A DNA stretch of 64,000 nucleotides. It comes from Bacteroidia bacterium. Lineage in GTDB: Bacteria > Bacteroidota > Bacteroidia > Cytophagales > Cyclobacteriaceae. The stretch's first letter is position 1. Each line of letters opens with the position of its first letter. Shown here in pieces: positions 59,893 to 64,000 of the stretch. The position numbers and the translations under genes were made by a program. Under the pieces are notes generated by a model, which had not been told where the DNA came from, searched no databases, and saw only the letters and a list, made by a program, of their open reading frames with translations. The DNA is taken from positions 1 to 64,000 of the forward strand of contig JAUIAO010000002.1 in assembly GCA_030425425.1 (NCBI GenBank). The letters run 5' to 3'.

Positions 59893-62800
59893 ATGAAAAA
59901 ACTACTATTCATGTGTTGGATGTTGGCTGCTGTGGTGGTGCATGCTCAGGAGACATTTCATGTCAATGGCGTGCCTGACAGTCGCCCGGGGCTTTATGCA
60001 CTGACCAACGCAACAATTTATCAGGATTACCAGACGGTCATTCCAGATGCTACATTAATCATAGAAGATGGCAAGGTGAAAGCTATTGGTGCCTCTGTGA
60101 CTGTACCAAAGGGTGCTACCGTGGTGGATTTAGATGGGAAATACATTTATCCTGCCGTGGTTGAACCATTTGGAGATTATGGATTACCAGAACCTGGCAA
60201 GCCAGCAGGCTGGGGAGGAAAGCCTCAATATGAAAGTAAAAAAGAAGGGGCATTCGGTTGGAATGAAGCCATAAGGTCAGAATTCCGTGCTGCAGAAGTC
60301 CTGGAAACAAAAAGTAAATCTGCTTCAGAACTTAGGAAAATAGGAGTTGGAGCGGTCAATAGTTTTGTAGCAGATGGCATACATCGAGGAACTTCTGTTT
60401 TCGTCAACCTATCTGATGAACCAGTGCAGAATGCTGTGTTGAAGTCTGATGCATCAGCTCATTTTTCATTCAGTAAAGGTTCCAGCAAGCAACAATACCC
60501 TAATTCACTGATGGGTTCTGTGGCGCTGATTCGTCAGACGTACTATGATGCTCAGTGGTATAAGGAGCAGGGCAAAAAAGTGCAGACGAATCTCTCCCTT
60601 GAGGCCTTCAACAATACTCAGTCGCTTCCCCAGATATTTGATGCCAGTGGCAACAAACTGCGGGTTTTATTGGCAGATAAGGTTGGTGATGAATTTGGTG
60701 TGCAATACATCATCAAAGGAAATGGTGATGAGTATCAGCGACTCAATGAAATCAAAGCAACGAGCGCTTCCTTAATAGTGCCATTAAGTTTTCCGGATGC
60801 TTATGATGTAGCCGATCCTTTGTCAGCCCTGGATGTTTCACTTGCAGATATGAAGCACTGGGAATTAGCGCCAGCCAATGCTATGATGCTTTCCGATAAG
60901 GGAGTAGAATTCTCATTTACTACTTCTGATTTGAAAAATAAAGGAGATTTCTGGTCTAATGTAAGGAAGGCAGTTACATATGGATTGCCACAATCTGCAG
61001 CGCTGAAAGCGCTGACTTACACACCTGCTAAGCAACTGAAAGCACAAGACAAAGTAGGTGCTCTCAACCCCGGAATGGTTGCGAATCTTTTTGTAGCTTC
61101 TGGGGATATTTTCGATGATCAATCTAAGATTCAGCAGACCTGGGTTCAAGGTCAGAAATTCGAATTTGGCGATTTGAATCCTGCTGATTACGCAGGTAAA
61201 TATGAGTTTAAGTTGGATGGCAACACCTATGCCATGGAGATTTCTGGTGAGCCGGGAAGTCAGAAGGCCGAACTCATCATCAACGACTCCACAAAAACCA
61301 ATTTGAATTTTAAGGTGAAAAATAATGAGGTGACGATAAAATTCGGACTGGAAGGTCAGGATGCAGATGTAAGATTGGCAGGTTGGATTGATAGTGAATC
61401 TATTTCTGGGAATGGTCAATTGGCAGATGGCAGCTGGGCGAATTGGACCGCAATCAAAACCGGAGATTTGGAGGTTGAAGAGAAAAAAGAAGAGGAGAAA
61501 GAAGAAGCTAAGGCACCAGAACTTGGAGATGTTATTTACCCATTCATAGCATATGGTTGGTCTGAAGCTCCAAAGCAGGAAACTCTCTTGATCCAAAATG
61601 CGACGGTTTGGACGCTCGAAGGTGATGGTAAAATAGAAGGAGCCGATGTATTGGTGAAAGGAGGAAAAATAGCAGCTGTCGGAAAAGGACTTTCAGCAGA
61701 TGGAGCCAAGGTGATAGATGCGAAGGGCAAGCACCTGACACCCGGAATTATAGATGAGCACTCGCACATTGCACTATTTTCTGTAAATGAGGGAAGTAAT
61801 GCGATCACGGCCGAATGCCGTATGCAGGACGCAGTAGATTCTGATGATATCAATATTTATAGACAGCTTTCTGGAGGAGTCACCATGTCACACCTTTTAC
61901 ATGGATCGGCCAACCCAGCTGGTGCACAGTCTGCATTGATCAAGCTTAGATGGGGAGAAGATCCTAAAGGGCTTTTAGTTGCTGGAGCAGATCCTACTAT
62001 CAAGTTTGCACTTGGAGAAAATGTAAAACAATCCAACTGGGGAGATGACAACACCATTCGTTTTCCGCAAACCAGAATGGGAGTGGAGCAAGTGTATATG
62101 GATGGTTTCACACGTGCAAAAGAATACGGTGAGGCTTTGGCCAAATACAATGGTCTGAGCAGAAAGATGAAATCTAAAACTCCGGCACCACGCAGAGATT
62201 TGCAATTGGAAACTTTACTGGAAATCATCAACAAAGAGCGATTCATTACATGTCACTCTTATGTGCAGTCAGAAATCAATATGTTGATGAAGGTGGCTGA
62301 CAAATTTGATTTTACGGTGAATACGTTTACTCACATTTTGGAAGGCTACAAAGTAGCGGATAAAATGGCTGAGCATGGTGCAGGTGGATCGACATTTGCA
62401 GATTGGTGGGCGTACAAGTTTGAAGTGAAGGATGCCATACCTTACAATGCCAAGTTAATGTCTATGGCAGGAGTGACCACTGCGATCAACTCTGATGATG
62501 CGGAGATGGCTCGTCGATTGAATCAGGAAGCTGCAAAGTCGGCTAAATATGGTGGAATGGATGAAATTGAGATCTTAAAAATGGTCACGTTGAATCCTGC
62601 CAAATTATTGCATCTCGATGATCAGGTTGGTACAATCAAGGTTGGTAAAGATGCTGATTTGGTGCTTTGGAATGATCATCCGCTATCTATCTATGCCAAG
62701 TCTGAAATGACCATGGTGGATGGTAAGATTTATTACAGCACTGAAAAAGACATGGCAGCAAGGAAAGCATTGTCTGATGAAAGAGCCAGACTTGTAAATA

Positions 62801-62913
62801 AAATGTTGGATGCGAAAAATGGTGGAGCGAGAACTCAAAAACCAAGAAAGAAAGAGCAGCACTTATTCGACTGTGAAGATGTGATTTATGAAGGTGCTAC
62901 TCTAAATGATTAA
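59893..62913 (+). CDS. Amidohydrolase with degenerate N-terminal and intact C-terminal half
   Basis: A 1006-residue exported protein (MKKLLFMCWMLAAVVVHAQ leader). The first half is amidohydrolase-like but lacks the metal motif: where family members have PGxIDxHxH it reads YIYPAVVEPFGDYG. A Lys/Glu-rich linker follows (EEKKEEEKEEAKAPELGDVI). The second half is a normal amidohydrolase: TPGIIDEHSHIAL with HxH, FITCHSYVQSE, NTFTHILEGYKV and AINSDDAEMARR, which carry the other metal ligands. It is probably a periplasmic peptidase or lactamase-like hydrolase. The partial gene at 62921 is a sister and follows after 7 bases. The start is the ATG at 59893 because of the signal peptide. Confidence 0.85.
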   Translation: MKKLLFMCWMLAAVVVHAQETFHVNGVPDSRPGLYALTNATIYQDYQTVIPDATLIIEDGKVKAIGASVTVPKGATVVDLDGKYIYPAVVEPFGDYGLPEPGKPAGWGGKPQYESKKEGAFGWNEAIRSEFRAAEVLETKSKSASELRKIGVGAVNSFVADGIHRGTSVFVNLSDEPVQNAVLKSDASAHFSFSKGSSKQQYPNSLMGSVALIRQTYYDAQWYKEQGKKVQTNLSLEAFNNTQSLPQIFDASGNKLRVLLADKVGDEFGVQYIIKGNGDEYQRLNEIKATSASLIVPLSFPDAYDVADPLSALDVSLADMKHWELAPANAMMLSDKGVEFSFTTSDLKNKGDFWSNVRKAVTYGLPQSAALKALTYTPAKQLKAQDKVGALNPGMVANLFVASGDIFDDQSKIQQTWVQGQKFEFGDLNPADYAGKYEFKLDGNTYAMEISGEPGSQKAELIINDSTKTNLNFKVKNNEVTIKFGLEGQDADVRLAGWIDSESISGNGQLADGSWANWTAIKTGDLEVEEKKEEEKEEAKAPELGDVIYPFIAYGWSEAPKQETLLIQNATVWTLEGDGKIEGADVLVKGGKIAAVGKGLSADGAKVIDAKGKHLTPGIIDEHSHIALFSVNEGSNAITAECRMQDAVDSDDINIYRQLSGGVTMSHLLHGSANPAGAQSALIKLRWGEDPKGLLVAGADPTIKFALGENVKQSNWGDDNTIRFPQTRMGVEQVYMDGFTRAKEYGEALAKYNGLSRKMKSKTPAPRRDLQLETLLEIINKERFITCHSYVQSEINMLMKVADKFDFTVNTFTHILEGYKVADKMAEHGAGGSTFADWWAYKFEVKDAIPYNAKLMSMAGVTTAINSDDAEMARRLNQEAAKSAKYGGMDEIEILKMVTLNPAKLLHLDDQVGTIKVGKDADLVLWNDHPLSIYAKSEMTMVDGKIYYSTEKDMAARKALSDERARLVNKMLDAKNGGARTQKPRKKEQHLFDCEDVIYEGATLND

Positions 62914-62920
62914 TGAAGAT

Positions 62921-64000
62921 ATGAATAAGCTAATAATCAATATAATATTAGGATTGCTGGTAAGTACAAGCCTGATGGCTCAGGTTCCAGCTCCAGGATC
63001 GGCACAGTCTGAGCCTATTGCCATTATGAATGCCACGGCCCATATTGGTAATGGTGAGGTAATCGAAAATGCCATAGTAACTTTTGAAAATGGGAAAATC
63101 AGGAATGTGGTAGATGCGCGAAAAGTGCGCATGGATCTCAGTGGATACAAACAGATTTCCGCTTCAGGTATGCATGTATATCCGGGGTTGATCTTACCAA
63201 TGACTAATCTTGGATTGGTGGAATACAATGCGGTACGTGCTTCCAGAGATTATTCTGAGGTAGGAAAAATCAAGCCTCACGTAAGAGCGGCAATTGCTTT
63301 TAATACAGATTCTGAGTTAATTCCTACGATGAAATTCACTGGAATCCAGCTTGCACAGGTTTGTGGACAAGGTGGTCTGGTGAGTGGTACAAGTAGTGTG
63401 ATGCAGTTGGATGCCTGGAATTGGGAAGATGCTTTGTATGTGGAAGATGATGGTGTTCAGGTGAATTGGCCGGCTCTCACGCTACGTGCCAGATGGTGGA
63501 TGGGTGAGAACGAGCGCCGAGTGAATAAGAATTATGATGAAGATGTAGCGGCCATCAAAAAGCTTCTTGAGGATACAAAATCATATAAAGAAAGTAATCC
63601 TGCAGAGAAGAATTTGGTGCTTGAGGCAATGGTGCCCGTTCTGGAAGGGAAGAAACGTCTATTTGTGAATGCCAACAGGCCCAAACAAATCATTGATGCC
63701 ATTCAGACTTTGAAACCATATTCTGTCAAACTTGTGATTACGGGAGCTGAAGATGCCTGGTATGTGAAAGATTTGCTCAAGGAAAATGATATTCCAGTAT
63801 TGCTAAGCAATGTTCATCGTTTACCAAATCGACCGGAAGAACCTGTGGATATGCCTTACAGCTTACCAGCAATGCTGGCCAATGAAGGTATTATGGTTGG
63901 CTTGACGCATAGTGACGGCATGATTGCCAGTTCAAGAAATCTACCGTTTTTTGCAGGGACAGTAGCCGGATACGGAGTAGGCAAAGAAGAAGCACTGAAA
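62921..64000 (+). CDS. Amidohydrolase-like protein, 3' end beyond the window
   Basis: An open frame from the ATG at 62921 to the window end (360 codons), so the C-terminal part is missing. Signal peptide MNKLIINIILGLLVSTSLMA then QVPAPGSAQSEP. An amidohydrolase fold start follows: IAIMNATAHIGNGEVIENAI with an N-terminal beta-sandwich layout, but as in the first half of the upstream gene the metal motif is replaced (VYPGLILPMTNLGLVEYNA). It includes GITHSD-like VGLTHSDGMIASSRNLPFF near the edge. It is transcribed with the upstream amidohydrolase. Possible roles are a partner or regulator of it. Confidence 0.8.
   Translation, partial: MNKLIINIILGLLVSTSLMAQVPAPGSAQSEPIAIMNATAHIGNGEVIENAIVTFENGKIRNVVDARKVRMDLSGYKQISASGMHVYPGLILPMTNLGLVEYNAVRASRDYSEVGKIKPHVRAAIAFNTDSELIPTMKFTGIQLAQVCGQGGLVSGTSSVMQLDAWNWEDALYVEDDGVQVNWPALTLRARWWMGENERRVNKNYDEDVAAIKKLLEDTKSYKESNPAEKNLVLEAMVPVLEGKKRLFVNANRPKQIIDAIQTLKPYSVKLVITGAEDAWYVKDLLKENDIPVLLSNVHRLPNRPEEPVDMPYSLPAMLANEGIMVGLTHSDGMIASSRNLPFFAGTVAGYGVGKEEALK

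Noticed and set aside
60913-61596. A 227-residue open frame on the minus strand opposite the amidohydrolase
   Set aside because: The opposite strand encodes a well-supported amidohydrolase with a signal peptide and metal motifs. The antisense translation is rich in Cys and Phe, has low similarity to any family I know and no start context.

Overview
The window reads as chromosome of a member of the Bacteroidota, most likely a marine member of the order Cytophagales. The evidence is three proteins ending in type IX secretion (T9SS) C-terminal sorting domains, many lipoproteins with short signal peptides, TAnnTTTG-type -7 promoter boxes, membrane-bound AraC regulators, NamZ (DUF1343), DUF4861 and nSTAND/WD40 proteins. 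No rRNA, tRNA, CRISPR, prophage or intact insertion sequence was seen. The genus cannot be fixed from the sequence alone.

Layout. 1-2500: a DUF4861 lipoprotein with a LacI regulator, probably the edge of a carbohydrate-use locus. 2765-7198: a kynA operon (kynA, a MORN-repeat/barrel protein, a CoA-binding protein) divergent from glutaryl-CoA dehydrogenase, so the two ends of tryptophan/lysine breakdown share one promoter region. 7306-16127: an asparagine-synthetase-like ligase with an internal cysteine, a DUF4386 membrane protein, three serine beta-lactamase-like hydrolases around a membrane AraC regulator, and a membrane-anchored protein with the LAS-type peptidase motifs. 16254-20594: an arsenic pair (arsC-like, acr3) without ArsR, a zinc-protease-like lipoprotein, YdeI and a small lipoprotein.

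20789-30596 is the most unusual region. A six-gene operon with overlapping or nearly abutting genes runs from an AraC-type HTH protein, through a STAND NTPase with one membrane helix and a predicted periplasmic WD40 propeller, to a TPR/beta-barrel outer-membrane protein, two lipoproteins (one broken by an in-frame amber codon) and a PKD-esterase lipoprotein. A second esterase lipoprotein is divergent across a region with four GCAACA boxes. I read this as a possible trans-envelope signalling or surface-response system.

30635-40493 is mostly housekeeping and stress genes: a CDF metal exporter, a Crp/Fnr regulator, DinB, OsmC, an acyl-CoA desaturase, a 33-residue membrane peptide, a trypsin-like lipoprotein, a 2-oxoacid dehydrogenase E2 and cinA. 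40627-43450 holds a decayed PIN toxin with its antitoxin, and an ECF sigma factor whose membrane partner ends in a T9SS sorting domain. 43788-64000 holds DUF4197 and EF-hand proteins, a large T9SS subtilisin, an SDR/DUF/folA/fmt operon, a 1317-residue T9SS propeller protein, NamZ, an FtsX-like permease, a TlpA-like thioredoxin and two tandem amidohydrolases, the second cut by the window end. Two inverted copies of a two-hairpin repeat lie at about 2.67 kb and 43.7 kb.
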